Below the pieces are notes generated by a model. It ran no database searches and had not been told where the DNA came from. It was given only the letters and a program-made list of their open reading frames with translations. A DNA stretch of 60,802 bases from the IMG/VR virus record IMGVR_UViG_3300040801_002669, positions 1 to 60,802 of that record; one strand, given 5' to 3'. Below are positions 44,969 through 53,852 of this stretch, one piece after another. The translations under genes and the position numbers were made by a program. This DNA is from a virus. Within the stretch, counting starts at the first letter, position 1. Every line of letters begins with the position of its first letter.

Positions 44969-45610
44969 TCAGCCGTGGTCGCCGTGGGGCGGTGCGGAGA
45001 ACGCAGTCGGGCCGGTCGGCGGCGGGATCTCGCGGCGATCGCGCAGCTCGTCGCGCCACGCCATCATCTCGTTCCGCACGAAGTCCAGCCAGGGGTAGGG
45101 CACGTACCACCCGTAAATGCTCTTCTGGTGGAAGTGCATCTCGTCTCGCCACGCACGATCGACGCCCATGAAGATCGCGTTGACCGCCTCGCCCGGGGTG
45201 AGCTTGTGGCCGCTCGGATCGACCGTCGTGTTCTGGTATCCCGTGATCGCCGTCGTCATCGTGTAGCTCAGGATCGGCACGAACCACGAGTACCACTTGA
45301 GCACTCCCGGAATCGAGGTCGGCTTGCGGTCGCGCCACTCGACCATCACCATCGTCCGCATCTCGTCGTCGGACGTGCCGATCAGCTCCTGCGCCCTTGC
45401 CTCGCACCGCTCCATCACCCACAGGAACGCCGGCTGGCCGGCGAGCGGAACACCCTGCCGGCGGCACCAGTCGATCGCCCACGCCAGGAGGGAGTAGAGG
45501 CGGGACGGCGAGAGCGTCCAGTCCATGATCTCGAGCTTGCGCTCGAGGTCGTGGATGAACAGGCCCACCCCGGCCCAGAACCCAGCTTCCGTCTTGAATT
45601 GATCGGGCAT
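44969..45610 (-). CDS. Hypothetical protein upstream of the holin
   Basis: 213 residues; ATG behind AAGGAGG. Trp/Arg-rich helical protein: F-W-A-G-V-G-L-F-I-H-D-L-E-R-K-L, Y-S-L-L-A-W-A-I-D-W-C-R-R-Q-G-V-P-L, H-K-L-T-P-G-E-A-V-N-A and H-F-H-Q-K-S-I-Y-G. The last pattern has the look of small peptidase-like phage proteins (D-A-K/H...), but no catalytic set was confirmed. A lysis-related or virion role is possible. Confidence 0.6.
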   Translation of the reverse strand: MPDQFKTEAGFWAGVGLFIHDLERKLEIMDWTLSPSRLYSLLAWAIDWCRRQGVPLAGQPAFLWVMERCEARAQELIGTSDDEMRTMVMVEWRDRKPTSIPGVLKWYSWFVPILSYTMTTAITGYQNTTVDPSGHKLTPGEAVNAIFMGVDRAWRDEMHFHQKSIYGWYVPYPWLDFVRNEMMAWRDELRDRREIPPPTGPTAFSAPPHGDHG

Positions 45611-45611
45611 T

Positions 45612-45974
45612 TCATCCTCCTTGTGTTGCGGACCACCTGTTGAGGAGGCCCAGTTCAAAGTCGTCCCAGAACAGTGGCGATGGGACCTCGCCACAGATGT
45701 GCTCTGCGGCCCCGGCTCGCCATCGCACGGCGACCGGGTGGCCCTCGCTCTCCATGTGGTAGTAGCCTGCGGCGAGGGCGACAACGTCGTAGTCGAGGTA
45801 GAGGCGACCAGCTCCGACGTTAAGGTAGGGGACCAGGATCGCCTCGTGCTCGAAGTAGGTCCACGCCTCGAGCACTGGCACCGGATTGGTGTAGATCGGG
45901 CAAGGGAGCGGGTCATCGGCAGCGACGACCATCGGCAGGCAGAGAAGCGCGGCGACTGCCAGCGAGCGCATCAC
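45612..45974 (-). CDS. Exported protein with signal peptide
   Basis: 120 residues. N-terminal signal peptide (RSLAVAALLCLPMVVAADDP, cleavage likely after A-A or V-V-A-A), two Cys (C-P-I and I-C-G) that could form a disulphide, and a beta-rich body. Probably periplasmic. Between the membrane protein and the pre-holin gene; function unknown. Confidence 0.65.
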   Translation of the reverse strand: MMRSLAVAALLCLPMVVAADDPLPCPIYTNPVPVLEAWTYFEHEAILVPYLNVGAGRLYLDYDVVALAAGYYHMESEGHPVAVRWRAGAAEHICGEVPSPLFWDDFELGLLNRWSATQGG

Positions 45975-46453
45975 ACGCCTCGACAGAATTCCTGCGCGAG
46001 CTCGCGGCGCTGTCCGTCCTCGGCGTTGACGGGCTTGTAGATGTGCAGCATCCCGAACCGCTCCAGCCGGTACAGGTTGTGGATCTCCTCAGCGAAGTGC
46101 GCCCGGTGCTTGCCGAACCTCGGGTTGACGGTGAGCTTGCGGGCGACGATGTGCGTCCACTCGGCCGGTTTCGTGTGCTCCAGATCCAGCGTCAGTGTCT
46201 CGATGTGGCAGCGGGCCGACTCGCCGTAGATCCGCTGGAGTTCCGCGAGCACGAGCACCCGCAGCGAGCGCAGCTCGGCAGCCTTGTTCCTCGCGGTCTT
46301 CTCCGAGAAGTGGCTCGGCCGGTAGCGCACGAGCGCGAACCGCTCGACGGGGATGTGCTTCCAGATCACGTCGCCATCGTCGCGCTTCGACAGTAGCCGC
46401 CAAACGATGAACGCGACCGGGAGCAGCACGACGATCAGGATCAGCGTGTTCAT
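45971..46453 (-). CDS. Membrane-anchored late protein
   Basis: 160 residues. N-terminal membrane helix (LILIVVLLPVAFIVWRLL), then a soluble domain with K-H-I-P-V-E-R-F-A-L-V-R-Y and a long helix (EKTARNKAAELRSLRVLVLAELQRIYG), ending in a basic alpha/beta part. No family recognised; overlaps the exported protein gene by four bases. Confidence 0.6.
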   Translation of the reverse strand: MNTLILIVVLLPVAFIVWRLLSKRDDGDVIWKHIPVERFALVRYRPSHFSEKTARNKAAELRSLRVLVLAELQRIYGESARCHIETLTLDLEHTKPAEWTHIVARKLTVNPRFGKHRAHFAEEIHNLYRLERFGMLHIYKPVNAEDGQRRELAQEFCRGV

Positions 46454-46454
46454 G

Positions 46455-46538
46455 TCAGCCCACCTGCTCCCAGTTCCAGCTTGCGATTTCTACAACTTGG
46501 ACCAGCGTGGAGGGGATCAAAATCACATCATCATTCAT
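46455..46538 (-). CDS. Putative 27-residue peptide
   Basis: ATG 46538 lies inside the stop region of the BppU-like gene (ATGAATGATGATG) with GAGG seven bases upstream; 27 codons (DDVILIPSTLVQVVEIASWN...), TGA one base before the next ATG. Position is that of a translationally coupled micro-gene; sequence is plausible but too short to judge. Confidence 0.35.
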   Translation of the reverse strand: MNDDVILIPSTLVQVVEIASWNWEQVG

Positions 46539-47628
46539 AATTCGCCTCTAACACTGCGCCGCCCGGAAACGGCGAAATGATCGACCCAACCCAAATCTGT
46601 GTGATCATCGCTTCTCCGGGGTCGTGCGTAGAGAGCCAGAGTTGAAGCGACTGCGCGACTTGCTGCCCCGACAAGAACGTCCCTGATGCCGGACCTTCAA
46701 TCCACCATGACGACTGTTGTCCTTGGTCCCCAGCCCAATGACCAACCACGCGACGTCGGAAGATCCCGTTTTTGAAATCGACTTCAATCTGATGTAGGCA
46801 GTACCCGGCCATTGGTCCCTTTGGATTCCCGTAGTTCCATTGTGTCTCAAACAACAGAGTCTCGGATTGGGTTAGGCCGCTTTCCTCCCATGCCCAAAAA
46901 TGCCCGCTATTCACTCCTATCGTTTCGTCAGTATAGAAGTCAGACTTAAACATCCGAAACTCGTCCCACTCTGGGTAATAGTTGTCTTCACCGACGAAGA
47001 GTGATGTGCTTGTTTGAAAATCAGCATTCGTGGAAATCCGCGAAACGATTTCGACGCGAAACGCACCGTTGTGCAGGTCAATGTTCAGTGCGTCTAGCAA
47101 CAGCACGACATATATGCCTTTGAAATATACCGGGTTCCCAGTGGTACAATAAAGTTCTTTGGTAAACGCGGTGATCGGCTCATATCCATCGCTCGGGATT
47201 GCTCGAACGGCTAGGTTCTCGGCGTAGGTGTCGAACACGTTTGCAGGACCGCCAGATCCAACCGGCTGATCTTCTACATTCCAGACCAGCGGCAAGAAAA
47301 CATTCTTCGTGATGTCCTGGAGCAGCGTGAACGCGCCCTTGTCCAGCGTGCTGACGGACCCGCCCGCGTCCACTGCCTCGATGTCGTAGTAGTAGCTCCC
47401 GGCCGTCGCCACGTCAGTGAGGGTCGGCGTGAACTCGACGACCCCGGCAGCGGCATCGGCGATCACCCCGACGATCTGCGCCACCTGGTGATCGGTGTTC
47501 ACCGGGTTGTCAACGGTGTTGACCGTCAGCACGAAGCTCCACCCGGTGATGTCCACAGCGGCGCCGCTCGAGGTCACGGTGCGCCGGATGCGGCGGGTGT
47601 CTCCACGGTAGCGGGTGATGTCGCTCAT
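46531..47628 (-). CDS. BppU-like baseplate/receptor-binding protein
   Basis: 365 residues. Residues 1-110 (Y-R-G-D-T-R-R-I-R-R-T-V-T-S-S-G-A-A-V-D-I-T-G-W-S-F-V-L-T-V ... A-G-S-Y-Y-Y-D-I-E-A-V-D-A) match the BppU N-terminal domain that attaches receptor-binding modules to the baseplate. The remaining ~250 residues are a lectin-like all-beta domain rich in Trp and Asn. The DNA for this C-terminal part (46.53-47.27 kb) is clearly lower in GC than both sides, so the receptor module is probably a recent acquisition. Confidence 0.75.
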   Translation of the reverse strand: MSDITRYRGDTRRIRRTVTSSGAAVDITGWSFVLTVNTVDNPVNTDHQVAQIVGVIADAAAGVVEFTPTLTDVATAGSYYYDIEAVDAGGSVSTLDKGAFTLLQDITKNVFLPLVWNVEDQPVGSGGPANVFDTYAENLAVRAIPSDGYEPITAFTKELYCTTGNPVYFKGIYVVLLLDALNIDLHNGAFRVEIVSRISTNADFQTSTSLFVGEDNYYPEWDEFRMFKSDFYTDETIGVNSGHFWAWEESGLTQSETLLFETQWNYGNPKGPMAGYCLHQIEVDFKNGIFRRRVVGHWAGDQGQQSSWWIEGPASGTFLSGQQVAQSLQLWLSTHDPGEAMITQIWVGSIISPFPGGAVLEANYE

Positions 47629-47894
47629 CAGTCGATCTCCAGTTCATCGCCATCCGAGACGACCAGCGTCCCGTCGGAGTCTACGTCAACCGAGTCGTCA
47701 GCCAGAAGCTTGAGGTCGCTGTCGGCAGCGAGCGACATGTCCTGCTCCGCCGGCAGAGCGATCGTCGCCCAGTCCACGAGCACCGTCTCGGTCGGCCAGG
47801 TTCCTCCCCCGGTTTCGATGTTGAGGAAGTGATCCAGAGCCGACCCGGTCGCCAGCGTCGAGATCGACACGAGGTACTCGCCGGTCGTCGTCAT
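47628..47894 (-). CDS. Hypothetical late protein
   Basis: 88 residues; TGATG-type junction with the neighbour. Short beta and acidic C-terminus (DSDLKLLADDSVDVDSDG). Probably a small virion accessory; no family recognised. Confidence 0.6.
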   Translation of the reverse strand: MTTTGEYLVSISTLATGSALDHFLNIETGGGTWPTETVLVDWATIALPAEQDMSLAADSDLKLLADDSVDVDSDGTLVVSDGDELEID

Positions 47895-49033
47895 GGCAGT
47901 GTCTTTGCCCAGACGGCATCAGCCATCTCGGTGTTCGAGATTGCGTTGACCACGAGCGTCAGCGATCCGTAGGTGCCGCTCGGAACATGCTGTCCGGTGG
48001 CGGCGTTGTAGACGTCGCAGACCCCAGCGATGCGGATGCGGCCAGCCGTCAGCGTCGTCAGGTCGAGGTACACAGCTCCCCCTGCCATGACGATGCTACT
48101 GTCCTCGGTCCCTGTCTTGTTCGTCAGTCGGATCGCTCCGCTTAGGTCCCTTACCGCGAGGCTCTGCCCGCTCCCCCCGAAGTCGATTGTGAACGGTGCG
48201 CCCCACTCGGTGCACTCCGTGACGCACCTTGCGAACGTCGCGGCTGCGCCGCCTCCGAGAGTGATGGTACCAGGGGGTTGCAGAAAGCATTCCTTGATCT
48301 CCCCGTTGACGTAGATCAGGTCTTCGACTCGGCAGTCCTGGAGCAGCGACTCACCGTCCAGAGTGCCAGCGACCTTTGCGTTGTAGAACTCGCAGCGGCT
48401 CACGCCAGCGTCGGCATCGACTGTCAGCAACGTCTTCTCGTGCGACTCGCCGATGAACGTCATCCCCGAGTAGTCGCCGCCAGCGTCGATGGTCGCGTCA
48501 CCCTCGACGTAGATGGTGCCGAACCCTCGGTAGGTCGCGATCAACATCGCGTCGGCGAGGTTGTTGACCGGCTGTCGCGGCGTGCCAGCCGGGTAGATAG
48601 TGCCGCTGACTCCGGTGGCGACGTTGAGGTGGACGCCGCCAGCGAACGACGAGTACTCGATGTCGGGCGAGCTGATCATGCCAGCCGAGTTCGCCGAGCG
48701 CACCGACACCTGATTGACGTTCACTACGTCGCCGACGTTGCTGTTCGCCCCGACGAGGTTGACGGCGTACTGCCCGTCCTCGAACGTCACGGTGTAGCCG
48801 TTGATGATCTCGATCACCCGGGCGTAGGTCAGCCCACCGAGCGACACCTCGGTATTGTGCTTGTGCGTGTCCGGGTTGACCATGCCGTCGTCGTTGTCCT
48901 CGATGTCCTTGAGCTGGAGCCGAAACCAGTTCAGGTTCATCTCGCGGATCTCGGTCGGAGTCGCCTGGATCAGAGTCAGGTCAGTTCTCGGAACGCTGAT
49001 GACCCTCGTGCTCCAGTCGATCGTGATCGCCAT
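47891..49033 (-). CDS. Beta-helix-like tail/baseplate protein
   Basis: 380 residues. The first 50 (I-D-W-S-T-R-V-I-S-V-P-R-T-D-L-T-L-I-Q ... R-L-Q-L-K-D-I-E-D-N-D-D-G-M) are a conserved start that I recognise from tail proteins of many siphoviruses ('I-x-W-x-T-k-V-I-x-V-P-k-x-x'). From ~150 on, regular beta strands (GTIYVEGDATIDAGGDYSGM ... LLTVDADAGVSRCEFYNAKVAG) suggest a right-handed beta-helix. Likely part of the tail tip. Confidence 0.75.
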   Translation of the reverse strand: MAITIDWSTRVISVPRTDLTLIQATPTEIREMNLNWFRLQLKDIEDNDDGMVNPDTHKHNTEVSLGGLTYARVIEIINGYTVTFEDGQYAVNLVGANSNVGDVVNVNQVSVRSANSAGMISSPDIEYSSFAGGVHLNVATGVSGTIYPAGTPRQPVNNLADAMLIATYRGFGTIYVEGDATIDAGGDYSGMTFIGESHEKTLLTVDADAGVSRCEFYNAKVAGTLDGESLLQDCRVEDLIYVNGEIKECFLQPPGTITLGGGAAATFARCVTECTEWGAPFTIDFGGSGQSLAVRDLSGAIRLTNKTGTEDSSIVMAGGAVYLDLTTLTAGRIRIAGVCDVYNAATGQHVPSGTYGSLTLVVNAISNTEMADAVWAKTLP

Positions 49034-49036
49034 CGT

Positions 49037-49237
49037 CTACCTCGCGGTCGGCCCGTGACCCTTGACAGCCTGGAGGGTCTTGCCGAGCAGTGCCTTGATC
49101 TCGCGCAGCTCGGCTTCCAGGGTCGTGATCCGAGCTTCGGCCATGCACAGCCGGGTGTGGATCACACCGTCCGTCTCGACGCCCTTGCGGAGCACGTCGT
49201 TGATCGTCGAGAAGTTCCGCTTCGACACCTCGTCCAT
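49037..49237 (-). CDS. Small coiled-coil late protein
   Basis: 66 residues from ATG 49237 with GGAGG five bases upstream (upstream ATG and GTG give longer versions overlapping the next gene). Helical throughout; coiled coil L-C-M-A-E-A-R-I-T-T-L-E-A-E-L-R-E-I-K. Function unknown. Confidence 0.6.
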   Translation of the reverse strand: MDEVSKRNFSTINDVLRKGVETDGVIHTRLCMAEARITTLEAELREIKALLGKTLQAVKGHGPTAR

Positions 49238-49247
49238 CGGACCTCCA

Positions 49248-50891
49248 CTATTCATCTCGCACCAGCACAATCGTGACGTCGAAACCTGTGGACCCGATCG
49301 TTCCGACGATCTGACCGGTGCGGTAGTACGGACTCGACGATCCCTTCCGCACCCGCCCCGTCACGGCAACGTCGGCGGTGTAGTTCCACGTCGTCGAAAC
49401 CTCGCCGCTCGCGTCGGTCAGGCTGGTAGCGTCGGACCCGTCGAAAATGTCGGTGCCGCCGCTCACCGTCTCCAGGAACACGCGAGCACCGGAGATCGGC
49501 GTGCCAGTCGTCGTCACGGCCGTGACCTTGACGTTCACCGAGTTGTTGATCGTCGTCGAGGCTCCCGATCCGTTGAGGACGGTCAGCCCGCTCGATCCGC
49601 CCTGGGCGTTGATCGTGACCGATCCTCCCGAGTTGTTGTAGATCGCGGCGTTGGCGCTCGCGTCCGCGCCATAACCCGAGCAGATCACGCCGTCGAAGGT
49701 GTAGGTCCCGGCCTGCGTGATGTAGATCGCGTGACCGCTACCGCCAGAGATGAAGGTCGTGTCCTCGAGCGTGAGCCCGGAGGTATAGCCGGTCGACCCG
49801 AGCAGCAACGCCCCGGTCGCAGCATCGGTCGATCCGGAGATCGTGTTTCCGGTGAAGTCCCCGTCTTGCAGAAGGAACCCGAGATTGATTTGACCACATC
49901 CCGAGAAAGTGTTCCCTGTGATCGTAAATGTCCCACTCGTCGTCGTCGAGAGGAACGTGATCCCCTGCTCGAAACCTTTAATCAGACAGCCGTTCATGAT
50001 GAAGGTGTCTGCGTCTGACTCAGCGGCGAGCAATCCTGCGCCTACTCCAGCCGGACAGATGAACGAGCATCCAACCCATGAAACCGATGTGTTCCCGGTC
50101 CCGCCGACCACGGCGAGCCAGAACCGATCGTCTGCGACTCCAGCATCAGGCGGCTCGAAGACGAGTGTTTCCCCGACCGTTTGGAACACAATTGATCCGG
50201 AACCGGTATCGCCGAAGGTAAGCGGACCCTGAAGTCCGACAACGCCTGATGCTAGTTGGCGGCAGATTCCGAGAGCACCGAGCGTTGTGGTGGCGCGGTC
50301 AGCTGCGGCGATCTCGGAGAAGACACCCTCGGTCCCGGTTCCGCCGCCCGTGATCCGCAACCCCTCAACGCCAGTTCGGATGATGTCGCACCAACAATTC
50401 TCAACACCGCCAACAGATTTCGCAAGGGTCTTGTACCGCACTCCGATCTGGGTGATAGAACTCCAGTTCATTGATGCCTCAGAACCCGCAATCGTCGCCT
50501 TGCCTGTCGGGAGCGAGGTCGTGTCAAGCATGAAGCAGGTCCACTCGACAGGACCATCGTTGTGTCGGAATGCCATCTTGTTCGAGCCGCCTACGTAGTA
50601 CGCCATCCTGTTCGTGCCGTCGCCGATCACAATACCGATGCCACCGTTCGCGAGCGTATCCATGACGCCGTAAGCTCGAACCCAGATAAAGATGACAGAG
50701 TCAGACAGGTCGCGCCCTGTCCCGGTGTAATAGACATTCGTCGTCGTCGTGGATACCTGAGTTCCGAGGCAACCAGTCGCCTCTGCCGGAGTGGGCTCAG
50801 TCGTAAACACAGCAACGCCACCACTCCACCCGGTCGTCGAATCGCATTCGTTGAATGGCGTCCCACGAAGATCGGTGATTGTTACGGCCAC
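49248..50891 (-). CDS. Beta-helix-like tail protein
   Basis: 547 residues from GTG 50891 behind GGAGG. Residues ~1-200: jelly-roll-like strands (TTGWSGGVAVFTTEPTP ... VIFIWVRAYGVM). Residues 270-450 read as a parallel beta-helix (FTITGNTFSGCGQINLGFLLQ ... TYTFDGVICSGYG); C-terminal Ig-like domain (SGARVFLETVSGGTDIFDG). A longer upstream frame reads into the neighbour and is not needed. Surface-binding or enzymatic tip role possible; no catalytic residues recognised. Confidence 0.7.
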   Translation of the reverse strand: MAVTITDLRGTPFNECDSTTGWSGGVAVFTTEPTPAEATGCLGTQVSTTTTNVYYTGTGRDLSDSVIFIWVRAYGVMDTLANGGIGIVIGDGTNRMAYYVGGSNKMAFRHNDGPVEWTCFMLDTTSLPTGKATIAGSEASMNWSSITQIGVRYKTLAKSVGGVENCWCDIIRTGVEGLRITGGGTGTEGVFSEIAAADRATTTLGALGICRQLASGVVGLQGPLTFGDTGSGSIVFQTVGETLVFEPPDAGVADDRFWLAVVGGTGNTSVSWVGCSFICPAGVGAGLLAAESDADTFIMNGCLIKGFEQGITFLSTTTSGTFTITGNTFSGCGQINLGFLLQDGDFTGNTISGSTDAATGALLLGSTGYTSGLTLEDTTFISGGSGHAIYITQAGTYTFDGVICSGYGADASANAAIYNNSGGSVTINAQGGSSGLTVLNGSGASTTINNSVNVKVTAVTTTGTPISGARVFLETVSGGTDIFDGSDATSLTDASGEVSTTWNYTADVAVTGRVRKGSSSPYYRTGQIVGTIGSTGFDVTIVLVRDE

Positions 50892-51301
50892 TGCGACCTC
50901 CGATGCCAGAGCGCGGCGACGAGGCACTGGTGCGGCCAGAGCTGCCCGCTGCCCAGTGCGGTGTCGATGCGGACCGCGTGATCCTCAGCCGTCGCCATGC
51001 TCAGGAACGGTGACCAGTTCGCCTTGCCGAACACGTAGCACGCGCTCGCCGGGTGGATGAACTCACTCAGCTCCCAGTCGGCCTGCTCCGACACGAACAC
51101 GAGCGGGAAGCGCGATCGCAGGCTGTGGATCATCTCGAACGCGTCAGCCCACTCGGTGACCTCGAAGCCAGCGATGCCGGCCACGGGGCTCATGTGCCAC
51201 TCGTCCACGGCGAAGTCCCGCAGCGGATGCGCCCACAGTGGAGCCTCGCTGATCGGGGCAGCGTGCCCGAGTTCCCACAGCCCCGCGACCGCTACGGTCA
51301 T
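50882..51301 (-). CDS. Late protein resembling the SPOUT/TrmH fold
   Basis: 139 residues. A-V-A-G-L-W-E-L-G-H-A-A-P-I-S-E-A-P-L-W, a middle F-P-L-V-F-V-S-E-Q-A-D-W-E-L-S, then C-Y-V-F-G-K-A-N-W-S-P and a C-terminal S-x-x-x-x-x-x-Q-C-L-V-A-A-L-W-H-R-R are reminiscent of the SpoU/TrmH RNA methyltransferase layout, but the diagnostic Asn and Arg are not in the expected places. Overlaps the next gene by ten bases. The call is tentative. Confidence 0.4.
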   Translation of the reverse strand: MTVAVAGLWELGHAAPISEAPLWAHPLRDFAVDEWHMSPVAGIAGFEVTEWADAFEMIHSLRSRFPLVFVSEQADWELSEFIHPASACYVFGKANWSPFLSMATAEDHAVRIDTALGSGQLWPHQCLVAALWHRRSQWP

Positions 51302-51309
51302 GCCGCCTC

Positions 51310-52968
51310 CTATGCGTCGCTGGTCCTGATCGCGGTGGTCGAGCCACCAGCCGATCCCAGTGTGCCGGTCGTCTCGAATGTCTTGATCGGCGATGCCCCG
51401 CCGTCGCGCACCCGGATGAACAACGACCGGCTCGACTGGTAGACCCCGGTGAACGATGCGGAGGTGCCGGATGCCAGCTCGTCGATGTAGCTGATGAAGA
51501 CGTCGTCGCCCTCAGTGCAGGCAGGCACGTTCGCACAGCCGGTGAAGCTCGATCCGCTCCAGCCGGTGTAGGTCACTCGCGAGAACGTGTCGCCGTTCCA
51601 GACCCGGATGGTGCCGCTGTTCGGCGTGTCGCCGGGGATCGCCTCGTTAACCGTGAAGGTCGTCTCGCCCCCGGAGTAGGTGCCGTCAACGGTGAGCTGG
51701 GATTCGAGCAGTGCCCCGCCCGACTCCGGGCCGACCAGCACCCTGTCCTCGCCGCTGACCAGACCGTAGACGTAGAAGGTGACGTTGTTCGGCGGCTGGT
51801 ACGTGTTGCCGTCGAGTGCGGTGAGCAGGTCGGCGTTCGACAGGTCGGCGTACTCGATGCCGAACCCGTAGGCACCGATCAGAGCCGAGCCGGTCGAGGC
51901 ACCGCAGAACGGCAGCGACACCGGCTTGTCGGCCGAGCCGCTGACGGTGAACGTCGCACCGCCGTTGCCGGTCACGGTGCCGCTCGTCGGAGCGATCCCG
52001 GTCAGCACCTGGATCCAGAGCTTCGTCGCAGCGGAGGTCGAGTTGCACGCGAGCAACTGCCCGGTGCCGCCGGTCCACGAGACAGATTCCGGTTCGACGA
52101 ACGTGCCGCTCGCCTGCGTGCCCGACAGCTCGGAGGTGATGCCCCGGAAGATGCCAGCGTCGATGCCGTACAGCGTGGACACGCTGCCCCGCCGGGTGAG
52201 CCACTTCATCCGCTCGTAGAACTGGTTGATGGTGTAGGTGTCCCGGTTCCACTCGGAGTAGAAGTACTCGTCGGTCGCATCGTTGTTGACGTCGATCGCC
52301 GCATAGCCCTCGACGTTCGTGATCGTCGTCCACGTCGCGACCGTCGCTTCCGCGGTGGCGTTGTTCAGGTCGGTGCTGTGCGTCAGAGCGAAGACGTTGT
52401 TGCCCCGGGCCGTGCCGACGATCTTGAACTCACCGTAGGTCATGCCGAACTCGCGGTTGATGCCGAGCAGTCGGCGACCGTCGATGTCCGCCGCACTCGT
52501 CCTGACCTTGATCATGAAGCGGTGGCTGATGCCGCCAGCCACGTCGCGGTTCAGCCCTTTCTCGGTCTCGCCGAACGGCACGGTGTTCCAGAAGTCGTTG
52601 GCGACGATCGCCCCGTTCTGGATCACCTCGATGTGGATGCCCTCGGTCCCGTAGTTCACGATGCCGTCGTAGATCGTGTCGCCGCCAGCCTGGATGATCG
52701 AGCCGTCGTAGAGGTGCTCGCTCAGGGTGTCGTCGATGTTGTAGGGCGAGAGTAGCGTGATGATGTTGTCGGTGGACCGCTCGGACGGGGTGTCGTCGGT
52801 GATGTCCAGGAGATCATCACCGCTCGCCACCGCGTCATCGGCCCTGTCCTGGAGGTAGCGGTGGAACTCGATGACGGTGTAGTACCCGGCACCGCTCGCC
52901 CCGTGCGCCGTCCCCGTGTAGCGGATGTCGCCGTTCGCTGCAATGCTGATGTCGTCTGCAATTGCCAT
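51310..52968 (-). CDS. Large late structural protein
   Basis: 552 residues. N-terminal M-A-I-A-D-D-I-S-I-A-A-N-G-D-I-R-Y-T-G with T-V-I-E-F-H-R-Y-L-Q-D-R-A-D-D-A is a start I have seen in structural proteins of environmental siphoviruses. Beta-rich body with several repeated 'G-x-x-T-V/F-T-V' strands and one C-A-N-V-P-A-C. Probably part of the tail tip or fibre. No enzyme motif. Confidence 0.7.
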   Translation of the reverse strand: MAIADDISIAANGDIRYTGTAHGASGAGYYTVIEFHRYLQDRADDAVASGDDLLDITDDTPSERSTDNIITLLSPYNIDDTLSEHLYDGSIIQAGGDTIYDGIVNYGTEGIHIEVIQNGAIVANDFWNTVPFGETEKGLNRDVAGGISHRFMIKVRTSAADIDGRRLLGINREFGMTYGEFKIVGTARGNNVFALTHSTDLNNATAEATVATWTTITNVEGYAAIDVNNDATDEYFYSEWNRDTYTINQFYERMKWLTRRGSVSTLYGIDAGIFRGITSELSGTQASGTFVEPESVSWTGGTGQLLACNSTSAATKLWIQVLTGIAPTSGTVTGNGGATFTVSGSADKPVSLPFCGASTGSALIGAYGFGIEYADLSNADLLTALDGNTYQPPNNVTFYVYGLVSGEDRVLVGPESGGALLESQLTVDGTYSGGETTFTVNEAIPGDTPNSGTIRVWNGDTFSRVTYTGWSGSSFTGCANVPACTEGDDVFISYIDELASGTSASFTGVYQSSRSLFIRVRDGGASPIKTFETTGTLGSAGGSTTAIRTSDA

Positions 52969-52977
52969 GTCGATCTC

Positions 52978-53391
52978 CTATCGAACGAGCTTGAGGATTT
53001 CTTTGACGTCAGAGCGCAGCTCCGACAATTCTTGATTCATATGGACGTTCTGCTCTCGAAGCACCGCCAGCTCGCGCTCGACCTCTCGCATCCGCTGTCG
53101 GACCTCGGACTGCCCGAGGACGCATCCCTGGTCGAACTCCGAATGAAGCTGCCGGTTGAACGGTGAACGCTCGTCGGCGATCTGCCGCTCGATCTCCTGC
53201 CGGACGACGTTAGCCACCGACAGTTGCACCGAGCCGTAGACGGTTGCGGCGATCCCGACAACGGAGGCAGCGATCGCGAGCCAGGTGTGCAGCCGCTTGA
53301 TCGTGAATGAGTACCCAACCCACCGTCCTCCATTGCCGTCGCTCAGGACGACCCTGGTGGCCGGTTGTCTACGATCGTCTTCCGCTGGCAT
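52978..53391 (-). CDS. Membrane-anchored coiled-coil protein
   Basis: 137 residues from ATG 53391 (upstream in-frame starts overlap the previous gene). A short basic stretch, one membrane helix (WLAIAASVVGIAATVYGSVQL), then a long coiled coil (QIADERSPFNRQL ... MREVERELAVLREQN). Resembles an i-spanin or Rz-like layout, but the Rz/Rz1 pair is elsewhere. It lies next to a structural gene and close to the amidase. Confidence 0.6.
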   Translation of the reverse strand: MPAEDDRRQPATRVVLSDGNGGRWVGYSFTIKRLHTWLAIAASVVGIAATVYGSVQLSVANVVRQEIERQIADERSPFNRQLHSEFDQGCVLGQSEVRQRMREVERELAVLREQNVHMNQELSELRSDVKEILKLVR

Positions 53392-53393
53392 AG

Positions 53394-53852
53394 CTACTCC
53401 CATGTTAGGACGTTCGACGGCAGCTCGAACACGACACCGCCGGTCCACTCGAAGTCAACGTCGTCGGCCTGCTCAGACACCGGTCCGCCCATGTCCACGG
53501 TGCCGATGGCCTCGCCGCCCGCCGCCGATGAGTTGTAGAGGATGCCGTGGTAGCCGTTCGTGAATCCGCTCGCATGGATGCCGATGCTGACGTCATTGGC
53601 GGCGAGGGTCGGCTTGCCGCTGACCATCGTGAACGTGACGCCGGTCAGCGTGACTCCGCCGGATGGGTAGTTGCCGGTCGTCGCAACTTCGTTCGCCGAG
53701 AAGTCGGACCACGTCGGTGAGGTCTGATCCTTGGCCGGGGTGATGGTGTTGTCTACGATCCCGAGCTTGAGGGTATCTGACGTTAGGTCGTGAGTGCCCT
53801 TGCCGCACTCGAAGAGGAACTCGTCGAACAGGGTCACTTCACCGCGTGCCAT
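53394..53852 (-). CDS. Late structural protein
   Basis: 152 residues. T-L-F-D-E-F-L-F-E-C-G-K-G-T-H-D-L-T-S-D-T-L-K-L-G-I-V-D-N and the later G-N-Y-P-S-G-G-V-T-L-T-G are a pattern I associate with small phage virion proteins annotated as hypothetical. All-beta. Overlaps the amidase stop by 14 bases. Confidence 0.65.
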   Translation of the reverse strand: MARGEVTLFDEFLFECGKGTHDLTSDTLKLGIVDNTITPAKDQTSPTWSDFSANEVATTGNYPSGGVTLTGVTFTMVSGKPTLAANDVSIGIHASGFTNGYHGILYNSSAAGGEAIGTVDMGGPVSEQADDVDFEWTGGVVFELPSNVLTWE

